Position numbers and translations under genes: made by a program. Under the pieces are notes generated by a model. That model made no database searches and was not told the DNA's origin. It saw only the letters and a program-made list of their open reading frames with translations. From positions 1-17,399 of the forward strand of contig JAIOSZ010000002.1 in assembly GCA_021107335.1 (NCBI GenBank): a stretch of 17,399 bases of DNA. The letters run 5' to 3'. Position 1 is the first letter of the stretch. Each line of letters begins with the position of its first letter. This DNA comes from Desulfuromonadaceae bacterium. GTDB lineage: Bacteria > Desulfobacterota > Desulfuromonadia > Desulfuromonadales > Syntrophotaleaceae. Positions 6,355 to 14,331 of the stretch are shown piece by piece.

Positions 6355-7026
6355 GAACCGGAGTTACTAGTATACGGGCGCACGATCAGCCAACATGTAG
6401 ATCCCATCGAGAAAAAGCCGTTGTTCCATTTCCATCCCGGCTCCAGCGCCTATTCTATGGCCACTCCCGGCTGTAATTTTCGCTGCCAGTGGTGTCTGAA
6501 TTGGGAGATATCCCAAATGCCGCGCGAACAGGATCTGATTGCTGGTCACGAAGCGCCCCCCGAGTAGATCGTTGCCGTCGCACAACGCGCCGGCTGCCGG
6601 ACCATCGCATACACCTATACCGAGCCAACGATTTTCTTCGAATACTCCTACGACACGGTCTGTCTGCCTCAGGCTGCCGACCTAGCCAACATTTATGTGA
6701 CCAATGGCTACATGACCACAGATATGCTCGAAACGATCAGTCCCTATCTAGATGCCGCGAATGTGGATCTGAAAGCTTTTTGCGATGAAACCTACCGCAA
6801 GTATGAGAGGGCGCGGTTGCAGCCGGTTCTGGAGAGCCTGAAAAGGCTAAAGGCCCTCGACATCTGGCTGGAGGTGACCACCACCTTGGTCATCCCCGGG
6901 ATAAATGACGATCTAGATGAGTTGAAAGAGGCCACCGATTTCTTAAGCTGGGAACTGGGTGCGGATACCCCTTGGCACATCAGTCGTTTCTTCCTCCATT
7001 ACAGGGTGCAGGAACTTCTCCGGTGA
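6355..7026 (+). pseudogene. AmmeMemoRadiSam-type radical SAM enzyme, degraded
   Basis: The frame runs VYGRTISQHVDPIEKKPLFH, GCNFRCQWCLNW, then an in-frame TAG (6565-6567), then GCRTIAYTYTEPTIFFEYSY, NIYVTNGYMT, YLDAANVDLKAF, LEVTTTLVIPGIND and DTPWHISRF before TGA at 7026. CxxxCxxC binds the radical SAM [4Fe-4S] cluster. The pattern matches the PflA-like enzymes linked to AMMECR1 and Memo proteins. The N-terminal 60 or so residues, which usually carry an extra Cys cluster, are missing, and the C-terminus goes astray after HISRF. Neither AMMECR1 nor Memo is in the window. Selenocysteine or readthrough cannot explain it: the codon is TAG and both ends are lost. Confidence 0.85.
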
Positions 7027-7103
7027 TATCGGTGGCATCGGAAACAGCAGTTCTCTTGGAGCAATCGAGCTATGTTCCTGCAGGATTTTGCAAAGTCATA
7101 AGG

Positions 7104-7811
7104 TCAAATAGCTCCACCTGGCCTGCATATACCTTCAATCCCATCCATCAAGAGAGTCATGACGGAATCCAGTTTTTCCGCATTGGCTTTGCCATTCAAC
7201 ATTTCTTCAGGGCTTTGTACATATTTTCCTTTCTTCATTTGCGCTCCACAGCACGATATCGCTCTTTTTATAATGGGGGGCTCGATATGGAACTGTATCC
7301 CTATTATTTTGTCCCGGTATTCAAAAGCCTGATTTACACAGCTCTCACTTTCAGCAACTCTTCGACATCCCTTTGGAATTTCAAAAGAGTATTCATGCCA
7401 GAGAAACGGTGTAAATATTCTTGGCAAGCGACCGAAGACCCTGGAGTTTTTTGCCTCTTCAGTCAGAGAGACAGGGTGCCAGCCAATTTCTGTATATTGG
7501 CTTTTGTATACTCTGGCTCCCATGGCATCAGCCAGAAGTTGGGCTCCGAGACAAATGCCTAACAAGGTTTTTCCTTTTTCAATGACCTTAATGATGAATT
7601 TCTTTTCTTCTTTCAACCACGGGTAGCGGCCCTCATCAAAGATACTCATTGGACCACCGAGAATGATCAATAGGTCAAAATCATCGAATTTTGGCAATTC
7701 GAAATCCTGATATAAAAGGGTTGTCGAAAGGGAGAGTTTTTTATGTTTGGCCCACTGCGCTATAGTGGTTAAATGGCCGTATGATACATGCTGAAGCGAA
7801 TGTATTCTCAC
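7104..7811 (-). CDS. Class I glutamine amidotransferase-like protein
   Basis: 235 residues. Start is GTG at 7811-7809 with GGAGG about ten bases upstream. ILGGPMSIFDE (50-60), nucleophile C87 in LLGICLGAQLLA, and H175/E177 in GIQFHIEPP form the triad of class I amidotransferases, which release ammonia from glutamine. It is a stand-alone domain of the GuaA-N-like type (COG0518); such proteins can be gamma-glutamyl hydrolases or amidases and the substrate cannot be told. Intact, unlike the genes on both sides. A small upstream frame ends in TGA overlapping the GTG (GTGA), so it was once the later gene of a coupled pair. The 77 bases between its stop and the radical SAM remnant show no clear terminator. 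Confidence 0.88.
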   Translation of the reverse strand: MRIHSLQHVSYGHLTTIAQWAKHKKLSLSTTLLYQDFELPKFDDFDLLIILGGPMSIFDEGRYPWLKEEKKFIIKVIEKGKTLLGICLGAQLLADAMGARVYKSQYTEIGWHPVSLTEEAKNSRVFGRLPRIFTPFLWHEYSFEIPKGCRRVAESESCVNQAFEYRDKIIGIQFHIEPPIIKRAISCCGAQMKKGKYVQSPEEMLNGKANAEKLDSVMTLLMDGIEGICRPGGAI

Positions 7812-7909
7812 TCCCTGTCCTCCCCGTCATCATGATGTAAGGCGAAGTTACCATTCGCTATAAACCTCTCAATGACCTCGAGCCTGTTAAAAGAGTTTTC
7901 GAACTGCAA
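7808..7909 (-). pseudogene. Unidentified C-terminal remnant or tiny gene coupled to amidotransferase
   Basis: From TTG 7909 a 33-residue frame reads LQFENSFNRLEVIERFIANG then NFALHHDDGEDRE. Its TGA overlaps the GTG start of the amidotransferase by four bases, the usual sign of translational coupling. The composition looks like real protein. Upstream in the same frame a TAA interrupts similar protein-like sequence (KVGSLRISEIFQAW), so this is more likely the end of a broken gene than a complete one. I do not recognise the family. Confidence 0.35.
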
Positions 7910-7977
7910 AACTTTCTCTTCTTACCAAGCTTGAAAGATTTCACTGATCCGAAGGCTTCCCACTTTTAGCTGGGTTT

Positions 7978-8262
7978 TCAACGGCCTGTTAGACTCTTGG
8001 AGGTTTCGAAGGAAATCGGAGGGTTAACCTCTCTTGCAAGGTCGACTATCCTTCGCGTTCGCGTGGCGATGCCGGAAACGTGTTCGAGGAGGCTCAGCGT
8101 TACTCGCCACCCCGCATGAAGAACCTTGGCCGTACCGTCGGCTTCCAGAAAGTCAACACCGGCAGGAAGGAACTCCCCGCTTGGAGTCGCATACTTTATC
8201 GATATTCCTAGCTTTTTAAAAATCCTTCTGCTTCCTCGGTACAGCCATGACTCATGTGCCAT
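7978..8262 (-). pseudogene. ModD-like (quinolinate phosphoribosyltransferase family) fragment
   Basis: The 94-codon frame carries RRIFKKLGISIKYATPSG, FLEADGTAKVLHAGWRVTLS, LLEHVSGIATRTRRIVDLAR and NPPISFETSK. This corresponds to roughly residues 50-140 of ModD, a NadC-related protein encoded with molybdate transport genes; SGIATRTRRIVD is closer to ModD than to NadC. The first 50 or so residues and the C-terminal half, including most of the phosphoribosyl-binding site, are missing. It lies 45 bases after mrp on the same strand and may still be transcribed from that operon. Confidence 0.75.
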
Positions 8263-8307
8263 CCTCTCGGTTGTTGACGGGCATAGGGCTTTTGGCTTGT
8301 CAACCCG

Positions 8308-9354
8308 TTAAAGAGACTCCGAATCTTTGGCAACCTCTTCGGCAATCGATTGAAAGATCCGCCCGGTTTCGCTATTCGCTGCTGAAACCATCAGAGGCCT
8401 TCCAGAATCTCCACCTTGGCCAAGTTTAAGATCAATGGGAATTTTTGCCAACAGAGACAGGCCGTACTCTTCGCTCAACTTTTTGCCCCCTCCCCGGCCA
8501 AAAATCTCAATCGGTTTGTCCGTGTGACCGCACAAAAAATAGGACATATTTTCAACCATTCCGACGATTCGCATATCGAATTTTTTGAACAGATCGATGG
8601 CCCGGCGCACATCGGCCAGAGCGACCTCCTGGGGCGTCGTGACCATCAAGACGGTAGCATTGGGGATGGATTTGGCGATGGTAATGGAAGGATCGCCTGT
8701 GCCGGGGGGAAGATCCACAACCAGAAAATCGAGATCGCCCCACAGAACCTGTCCTAACAACTGGCTGATGGCCTTAGAAACCAGCGGTCCTCTCCAGATA
8801 ATGGACTGGTTTTTTTCAGTAAGCATCCCTAACGACATGACTTTGATCCCGAACTTCTCTGCAGGGATCATCATTTGGTTTTCCCATTCTGGAGGCTCAT
8901 TGAGTCCCAGCATTACCGGAAGACTCGGTCCGTATACATCAGCATCGAGAAGGCCAACCCGGTTGCCCTTTTTGGCCAAGGCCAGGGCGACGTTTACCGC
9001 TATGGTGGTCTTGCCTACTCCACCCTTGCCACTAGCCACGGCTAAAACATGACGCACCTTTTCCACGCCGACCAAGGGGTGCTTTGGAAACAGTTGCCGG
9101 AGTTCTTCCTGGTTCAAGATGGTCAGTTTTACATCCACTCTGGATATGCCCGGTAACTTCTCGAGTACTCGTCTGATTTCCGCTACCATGGCCTCTTTTT
9201 TAGGGCATTTGGAGGTAGTGAGCGCCAAGGTTAACTTGACTTTGTCACCTGCTACCGATATGGCGCGAATCATTCCCAGTTCAAGCAAACTCTTTTTCAG
9301 CTCAGGATCCTGGATGTCTTTGATCATTTCCCGAATTAATTGCTCATCAATCAT
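8308..9354 (-). CDS. mrp: Mrp/NBP35-family Fe-S cluster carrier ATPase
   Basis: 348 residues from ATG 9354, preceded by AAAGGA; an earlier ATG at 9378 lacks a ribosome binding site. Residues 1-85 are a MIP18/DUF59 domain. Then VASGKGGVGKTT (107-117, deviant Walker A), LLDADVYGPS (135-144), VVDLPPGTGD (212-221) and VTTPQEVALAD (238-248). Family members bind ATP and carry a [4Fe-4S] cluster between two subunits for delivery to apoproteins. The family's CxxC appears as C275-G-H-T278 in SYFLCGHTDKPIEIFG, so the second cluster Cys is missing. It starts 27 bases after the CDF/NifX gene and is the last intact gene of the feo operon. Confidence 0.93.
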   Translation of the reverse strand: MIDEQLIREMIKDIQDPELKKSLLELGMIRAISVAGDKVKLTLALTTSKCPKKEAMVAEIRRVLEKLPGISRVDVKLTILNQEELRQLFPKHPLVGVEKVRHVLAVASGKGGVGKTTIAVNVALALAKKGNRVGLLDADVYGPSLPVMLGLNEPPEWENQMMIPAEKFGIKVMSLGMLTEKNQSIIWRGPLVSKAISQLLGQVLWGDLDFLVVDLPPGTGDPSITIAKSIPNATVLMVTTPQEVALADVRRAIDLFKKFDMRIVGMVENMSYFLCGHTDKPIEIFGRGGGKKLSEEYGLSLLAKIPIDLKLGQGGDSGRPLMVSAANSETGRIFQSIAEEVAKDSESL

Positions 9355-9381
9355 GGCGACATTCCTTTCTGGTTTCATGCA

Positions 9382-10563
9382 TTATAATTCTGTCCTTACG
9401 CTTGCCAAAGCCTTTTCAGCGTTGGTTTCCTTGGTAATAAGGATTTCGACATCGGCGTTACCCAGTGCGAAGCCCGACCCTTTGCCGGCTAGGTCCTTGC
9501 GGACAATCACGACATCAAGACCTTTTCCTAACAGCCAATTGGCTACTTTTATTCCTTTGGCTTTTTCTTCCTGAGCATAGGCATTGGTCAGGATGGAGTC
9601 GGCTATGGCAACCCCATCCCTTGTTCTTTGGGTGAGAACCCGAAAAAAGGGAGCCTCCCCAAAATGTTCGGAAATGGTCCGGCGGTCCTCTGAAAGGGGA
9701 ACGCTCAGAGTGATGTAATCTTTTTTCTGTGGTTCGTAATGGATCACAACGTGATCCACGTTCTCCAGATCGCACTTGATGCGCTGTTTGATCTCCTCTC
9801 CTACCATGTGGCCTTTTTTCAACTCTTTTACCCGGAGGGTCAGATCCAACTCCACAAATTTGTAGCGTCCTGCATTTCTTGCCCGCATTTCGTTGATTTT
9901 CACTACCCTGGAATCGGCCGTTACGATTTCCCGAATCCGGTTCAGACTTTCGTAATCGAGGGATGCATCGAGCAAAACCCGCACGGCATCGAGAAAAATG
10001 TGGATGGCTGCTTTGCCGATAAATATGACCACGATCAGGGCAGCATACCGGTCAAGGGCGAACCCGAAGGCACTCCCCAGAAGGGAGATGAGGATCACCA
10101 CGGAAGAGAGCATGTCGGTCCACACGTGCCGGGCATCGGCCACCAGGCTGGGCGAACCGGTTTCATGGCCCTTCTTGAGTGCATAGCGGGAGAACAGCCA
10201 GGTAATCAATATCGCTATGCTGGTCCCGCCTGCGGCCAAAGGAATGTGTGACGGCAGAATCCGCATACGCCCTGCGAAAACCTCCTCGACAATTTCATAT
10301 CCGGCGACGACAATCAAAAAAGCTGTTCCCAGAGCGACCAGGTTTTCAATTTTGTAGAGGCCGTAGGGGAAGTTTCGGCTAGGGCGCTTGGAAATCTTGA
10401 TGCCGATGAGGACGATAGCTGAGGAAACAACGTCGGTTAACGAGTGGATGGCATCGGCCTTGATGGCCAAACTCCCAGAGAGAATGGCCAGGGCCGATTT
10501 GATGACTACCAGAACTACGTTAGTCAAAATCGATAGAAAAGCTGTTTTTTCCGATGCTTCCAT
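9382..10563 (-). CDS. CDF cation efflux transporter fused to a NifX-like domain
   Basis: 393 residues from ATG 10563, with GGTGGTGAG upstream; a TTG six codons earlier is less likely. Residues 1-200 have about six hydrophobic segments of a cation diffusion facilitator. The metal site pairs are H40/D44 in ADAIHSLTDVVSS and H146/D150 in VADARHVWTDML, so HD-HD as in many Zn/Fe-type members. A cytoplasmic CDF dimerisation domain follows (about 200-270, with KFVELDLTLRV). Residues about 278-390 (ITLSVPLSEDRRTISEHFGE, KVANWLLGKGLDVVIV, NADVEILITKE) are a PF02579 domain. CDF proteins export divalent metals by proton exchange. The fusion suggests that Fe or Fe-S status controls export (inference). 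It begins 4 bases after the previous gene's stop. Confidence 0.92.
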   Translation of the reverse strand: MEASEKTAFLSILTNVVLVVIKSALAILSGSLAIKADAIHSLTDVVSSAIVLIGIKISKRPSRNFPYGLYKIENLVALGTAFLIVVAGYEIVEEVFAGRMRILPSHIPLAAGGTSIAILITWLFSRYALKKGHETGSPSLVADARHVWTDMLSSVVILISLLGSAFGFALDRYAALIVVIFIGKAAIHIFLDAVRVLLDASLDYESLNRIREIVTADSRVVKINEMRARNAGRYKFVELDLTLRVKELKKGHMVGEEIKQRIKCDLENVDHVVIHYEPQKKDYITLSVPLSEDRRTISEHFGEAPFFRVLTQRTRDGVAIADSILTNAYAQEEKAKGIKVANWLLGKGLDVVIVRKDLAGKGSGFALGNADVEILITKETNAEKALASVRTEL

Positions 10564-10567
10564 ATTC

Positions 10568-11599
10568 TCACCACCCGGCAAGATAGCCTACAAGGCCGAC
10601 ACAAAGGCCTACGGAAAAGTTGATTGCTTTGATCCGAATAAAGTTCATGCGAGAGTCGGCCAATAAAGGCAGCATACCGTGCCCGTCCTGGACGATGGAA
10701 CTCGCGAACAGGATACTAAAGGGGACGGCCCCTTGGGTGAACAGCGTAAGAAACACAAGATGTGGGCCGGATTCCGGCACCAACCCTATAAGACAGGCAA
10801 TGGTCAGCAAGGTTAACGGATTATCCCGCATCCAGCCCGTAAGATGAAAGTAATCCACCAGCACATGCATGAGCACCAGTGCCCCAACGGTCCAGAGAAA
10901 CACGCGGGGAACGTGTACTTTTGCCACGTGTTCCCAGAGGTGCTCCTCTAAGAAATGGTCCGGCACCGTGGACACAATGAACAGCCCCATCCCCGAAGTC
11001 AAAAGCAGGCTTACCTTAATCCAGGTCCAATCCGGGGGGCCCAACTGGCCGCTGAGTAGGCCAAAAACGAACAGAAACAAGGCAAGGGACAGCACGCCGC
11101 GAGCGAGGGTACAATGCCTCCATTGTTCTGCGATGTGCCCCCTGGGAAAGCAGTGACAGATATCTTCCGCATGAAGGTCAAACTCATGGTCCGCGCTTGC
11201 CCATTTGACCGCCTTTTCGCCAAACAGAAAGTCCGTCAACACCCCAGCGGCAATTCCTATCAGGAACAGAATCAAAAAAATGAATAAGCCGGTCCCGGGT
11301 ATCATGGACAGCATAACAAATGACTCGTCACCGCTTGTGGCGATCATTGCAGCCACCACTGCTCCTAAAGAAACCACACGATGGGAAAAGAGGGAAACGA
11401 CCGCAAACGCTCCCAGACAACCAGGAATGGCTCCTAGAAGCGAAGCTAGCAGATACTGTTGCCAGCGCCTGCCACGTAGCCCCTGTTGCCATGCCCCTTG
11501 GGTGAATACATTCAGATATTCGATCACAAGCATCATCACAAAGACGAATCCCGTGATCATGATGGCATGGGTGAGGCTTTCGCGAAAAAGCGTAATCAT
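10568..11599 (-). CDS. Putative 10-TM heavy-metal exporter (PF11449, 'putative manganese transporter')
   Basis: 343 residues with about ten hydrophobic segments. Marks of the family: MITGFVFVMMLVIEYLNV (14-31), LLGAIPGC (54-61), ATSGDESFVML (87-97), GLVPESGPHLVFLTLF and the C-terminal INFSVGLCVGLVGY. A soluble loop at about 128-168 is rich in His and Cys (DHEFDLHAEDICHC and later GH, RHC), fit to bind metal. The family is predicted to export heavy metals or Mn; biochemical proof is thin. GGGGTGA lies before the ATG. It is 37 bases after feoB and 4 bases before the CDF gene, so part of the same transcript. A decayed paralogue sits at 6177-6350. Confidence 0.85.
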   Translation of the reverse strand: MITLFRESLTHAIMITGFVFVMMLVIEYLNVFTQGAWQQGLRGRRWQQYLLASLLGAIPGCLGAFAVVSLFSHRVVSLGAVVAAMIATSGDESFVMLSMIPGTGLFIFLILFLIGIAAGVLTDFLFGEKAVKWASADHEFDLHAEDICHCFPRGHIAEQWRHCTLARGVLSLALFLFVFGLLSGQLGPPDWTWIKVSLLLTSGMGLFIVSTVPDHFLEEHLWEHVAKVHVPRVFLWTVGALVLMHVLVDYFHLTGWMRDNPLTLLTIACLIGLVPESGPHLVFLTLFTQGAVPFSILFASSIVQDGHGMLPLLADSRMNFIRIKAINFSVGLCVGLVGYLAGW

Positions 11600-11636
11600 A
11601 TCGTCACCCCGAGGTTATTTCTCTTGCGCCTTCTCT

Positions 11637-13352
11637 CTATAAACCGATCAGCAGAAATTTCATCAGCCCTCCAACCAGCAAGGCTGCGAACACCATAATT
11701 GTCGCGGCTTTGAGCATATCCGATATCCCCAACTCTTTCACCAGAACGGCGAAGGTTCCAACACAGGGAAAGTAAATCGTAAGTATGGTTACGGCGATAA
11801 CCAGTTGCATCGGTGTCATACCGAGGGGCAATAGCATTCCGACGGCCAAATCTTTTCTCAAAAACCCAACCAGGAGGACGGCGGTTGTTTCCTTAGGCAG
11901 ACCGAGCCACCCCACCATCAACGGCGCAAAAAAATGCCCTAGCCACTCAATGAAACCCACCGCGTACAATAGGTTGACCAGCACCACACCCAGGAAGAGC
12001 CAGGGGATCGCCTCTGCAAGAAACCACCGTATGCGCATCCAGGTCTTCTTCGCGATGGGCCTGAGACTTGGTTTTCGGTAAGGCGGTATTTCCAGAAAAA
12101 TCTCGGGGCATTCCCCTTGCACGAATCGATTCAGCAAGAGGCCACCCAGTACGTATACGAGCGAGAGGGTTCCGAAAACGAGGCCGATGTAGCCAAACCC
12201 GTGAGGTCCAAGAATGGCGAATATCATGGCTATCTGTGCCATACAGGGTACGGCAATTGCCATGAGGGTGGCTGCAATGAAACGCTGCTTCCTTGTCTCC
12301 AAGGTCCTGGTGGACAAAGCTCCCGGCACGTTACATCCCAAGCCGAGGAATACCGATATCACCCCATAGCCATGCATCCCTAATTTGTGAAAGATGTTGT
12401 CAGACAAAGTGGCCAATCTGGGCAAATACCCCGAATCTTCCAAAATCGCCAAGGTAAAATAAAACGCAAAGATATAAGGGAGAACCATTCCAAAGGGTAC
12501 AAAGATGCCGGTAGTCAGTATTCCGAGGGATTGAACGAAATCGATTTCCCCATCCAACAGTTTACCAATGAGAACGTCATGCAAAAATCCGCTCCCCAGC
12601 CGATCACTTAAAGCCATTGCAATGGGGCGATATAATTCAAAAAGCGGCTCCAAAGCGTAGCCGATCAGATTTTCCCCGATGAGTCTGACCATCCAGAAAG
12701 CGACGAATATCACCGCCATGGCTATCGGTATGCCCGTGGTCGGCTTGATGGTAGCATCAGCGATTTGCTCCCAAGTGGTGTGATGTCGATGGGTTACCGT
12801 CTGCACTTCTCTGATGATATGCCCGATTTCCACCCATCGTTCTTCTTCGCTTGCGGGTTTTATACTTTCCGAAGAACGGGCCTCTTTGAAAGTTTTGACA
12901 AGTTCCTTTATTCCCTCTCCCGTCAAAGCTACTGTCGGAACAACAGGAACTCCCAAAAGTTCTTCAAGCGCTTTGTCGTTAATATTGATTCCCAGATGTT
13001 TTGCCTCGTCCCACATGTTCAAGGCAAGGACTGCCGGTTTTTTCGTCTCGAGGATCTCCAATGCTAAAAACAGGTTTCTTTCGAGATTGGTGGCATCTAC
13101 GACGTTGATGACCAAATCAGCTTGATTGAATATTGTCGCGGCAACTTCTTCTGCCCTGCTGGAAGGGACTAGGGAGTAAACTCCAGGCGCATCTATTATG
13201 TGAACTACCTGCCCCTCCAAGCGCATCTTTCCCCTGGAAAAATCCACGGTAGTACCGGGATAATTCGAGATGATCACCTTGGCGCCGGTCAAACGGGAAA
13301 ACACCACGCTCTTGCCGACATTGGGGTTTCCCATCAGGACAATATTTTTCAT
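11637..13352 (-). CDS. feoB: Ferrous iron transport protein FeoB
   Basis: 571 residues from the ATG at 13352, one base after the feoA stop; a longer reading from 13394 would overlap feoA. The G domain shows G1 GNPNVGKS (8-15), G2 T35 in YPGTTVDFSRG, G3 DAPG (54-57) and G4 NMWD (112-115). The membrane part holds the Gate motifs SVFLGLGCNVPGA and AVPCMAQIAMIF and ends in several hydrophobic segments. FeoB imports Fe2+ across the inner membrane. It is short: E. coli FeoB is about 770 residues, and here the linker after the G domain and the C-terminal region are reduced. No feoC follows; instead two predicted exporters do. Confidence 0.96.
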   Translation of the reverse strand: MKNIVLMGNPNVGKSVVFSRLTGAKVIISNYPGTTVDFSRGKMRLEGQVVHIIDAPGVYSLVPSSRAEEVAATIFNQADLVINVVDATNLERNLFLALEILETKKPAVLALNMWDEAKHLGININDKALEELLGVPVVPTVALTGEGIKELVKTFKEARSSESIKPASEEERWVEIGHIIREVQTVTHRHHTTWEQIADATIKPTTGIPIAMAVIFVAFWMVRLIGENLIGYALEPLFELYRPIAMALSDRLGSGFLHDVLIGKLLDGEIDFVQSLGILTTGIFVPFGMVLPYIFAFYFTLAILEDSGYLPRLATLSDNIFHKLGMHGYGVISVFLGLGCNVPGALSTRTLETRKQRFIAATLMAIAVPCMAQIAMIFAILGPHGFGYIGLVFGTLSLVYVLGGLLLNRFVQGECPEIFLEIPPYRKPSLRPIAKKTWMRIRWFLAEAIPWLFLGVVLVNLLYAVGFIEWLGHFFAPLMVGWLGLPKETTAVLLVGFLRKDLAVGMLLPLGMTPMQLVIAVTILTIYFPCVGTFAVLVKELGISDMLKAATIMVFAALLVGGLMKFLLIGL

Positions 13353-13353
13353 G

Positions 13354-13581
13354 CTAATGCCTGACGATAATTCGGCGAGCCATCCCCCGCCCAATGGTGG
13401 TTTGCCTTCGGTCTATCTCAACCACAAAAGGTCCTCCGAAAGGTTGTTTTGATAACAGTTTAACTATTTTCCCTTCTCTGATTCCTATCGTTCTGAGTCT
13501 TCTCTGAAAAGCACTACCCCCAGCCAGACTAACAACTATCCCGTTCTCCCCTTCTTTCAGGTCAGTAATCGGAATTTCCAT
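13354..13581 (-). CDS. feoA: Ferrous iron transport protein FeoA
   Basis: 75 residues from ATG 13581, chosen because GGAG lies 7 bases upstream; in-frame ATG/TTG-type starts up to 13602 are possible. The sequence (PITDLKEGENGIVVSLAGGS, RRLRTIGIREGKIVKLL, GGPFVVEIDRRQTTIGRGMA) is the SH3-like FeoA domain, a small cytoplasmic partner of FeoB. Its TAG ends one base before the feoB ATG, so the two are probably translationally coupled. First gene of the operon. On the minus strand TTGACT (13643-13638) could be a -35 box; I could not find a convincing Fur box by eye. Confidence 0.93.
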   Translation of the reverse strand: MEIPITDLKEGENGIVVSLAGGSAFQRRLRTIGIREGKIVKLLSKQPFGGPFVVEIDRRQTTIGRGMARRIIVRH

Positions 13582-13616
13582 ATCGTTCTCCATCGCAACC
13601 ATTTGTCATCAGTGAG

Positions 13617-14040
13617 ATGCAGCAAACCACTGGATTGAGTCAAATCAAAGAATGGATGGGATCAATTGTCGAAGAGCACCTTCGTGAAAATCTTGCCTCC
13701 AAAAACAAGTCTAACAGGCTGGCTGAAAAGTGCCGAGCAGTAGACGGTTTATGGCTGAACAGTGGTTGAAACGCCTTGGTTGGCCTCCTGCCGCACACGC
13801 AGGACTTGTCGAGAAAAAATGGCCAAGGGATGTTGTTGAATCTAGATTCAGGGATTAAAAGCCAGCTATTAAGGATCGGTCCTTTTTGGGAGGCCCCTCC
13901 ACCCTCGGCTCGGGAGCTTATCTTCCCGCAGATCTCCTGGCTTATCGGCTGCCCTATCCGCCGTCTGGAGGGCGGCTGTTCGGTTGTTGCGGACGCGGCT
14001 TTGGATAAGGTTTTGGATCCGGTTTTTGATGGGGCGGGAC
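13617..14040. other. Intergenic region ahead of feoA with possible gene remnants
   Basis: Divergent region between feoA (minus) and the MPRGDGTGP genes (plus), without a gene I can defend. Two protein-like stretches stand out on the plus strand. At 13617-13769 a 50-codon frame (MQQTTGLSQIKEWMGSIVEE onward) has no RBS. At about 13885-14030 a frame rich in Gly, Pro and Cys (PYPPSGGRLFGCCGRGFG) continues through a TAA as GFGSGF, recalling the Gly-rich DUF5320-type proteins downstream, so it may be a dead relative. Both are weak. Confidence 0.3.
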
Positions 14041-14044
14041 TCGC

Positions 14045-14071
14045 TTGAGGTTAAGCAGTTTGTGATATAAT
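14045..14071 (+). promoter_or_regulatory. Probable promoter of the two MPRGDGTGP genes
   Basis: TATAAT at 14066-14071, with a weak TTGAGG at 14045-14050 and a 15-nt spacer. It lies about 43 bases ahead of the ATG at 14114. The -10 box is perfect, the -35 poor, so an activator may be needed. Confidence 0.55.
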
Positions 14072-14113
14072 TTGTGTGCAGATTGCCAAACAAAAGAAGG
14101 AAAGGAGTTTTGT

Positions 14114-14308
14114 ATGCCGAGAGGTGACGGAACGGGTCCACCACGAGGTGGTGGACGGGGACAGGGTCGAATGGGTGGGCCTTTTGCCGGAGGACCAAGT
14201 GGCCGCTGCGTGTGCCCTGGATGTGGCCACGAGATACCCCATATTACCGGAAAGCCCTGCAACCAGAACACCTGTCCAAAATGCGCAACGACGATGACGA
14301 GAAAGTAA
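14114..14308 (+). CDS. Small Gly-rich zinc-ribbon-like protein (MPRGDGTGP family)
   Basis: 64 residues; AAGGAG at 14102-14107 supports ATG 14114. The N-terminus MPRGDGTGPPRGGGRGQGRM is flexible and Gly-rich. The C-terminal half has six cysteines (C32, C34, C37, C49, C54, C57) in RCVCPGCGHE and CNQNTCPKC, plausible for a zinc ribbon or Fe-S site. Such proteins occur in anaerobic bacteria and archaea near NifX-like and Mrp genes; their function is not established. Its first nine residues are identical to those of the next gene, 23 bases downstream, so the two share an origin or a binding partner. Confidence 0.82.
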   Translation: MPRGDGTGPPRGGGRGQGRMGGPFAGGPSGRCVCPGCGHEIPHITGKPCNQNTCPKCATTMTRK

Positions 14309-14331
14309 CCGAAAAAGAAAGGAGCCTGGTT

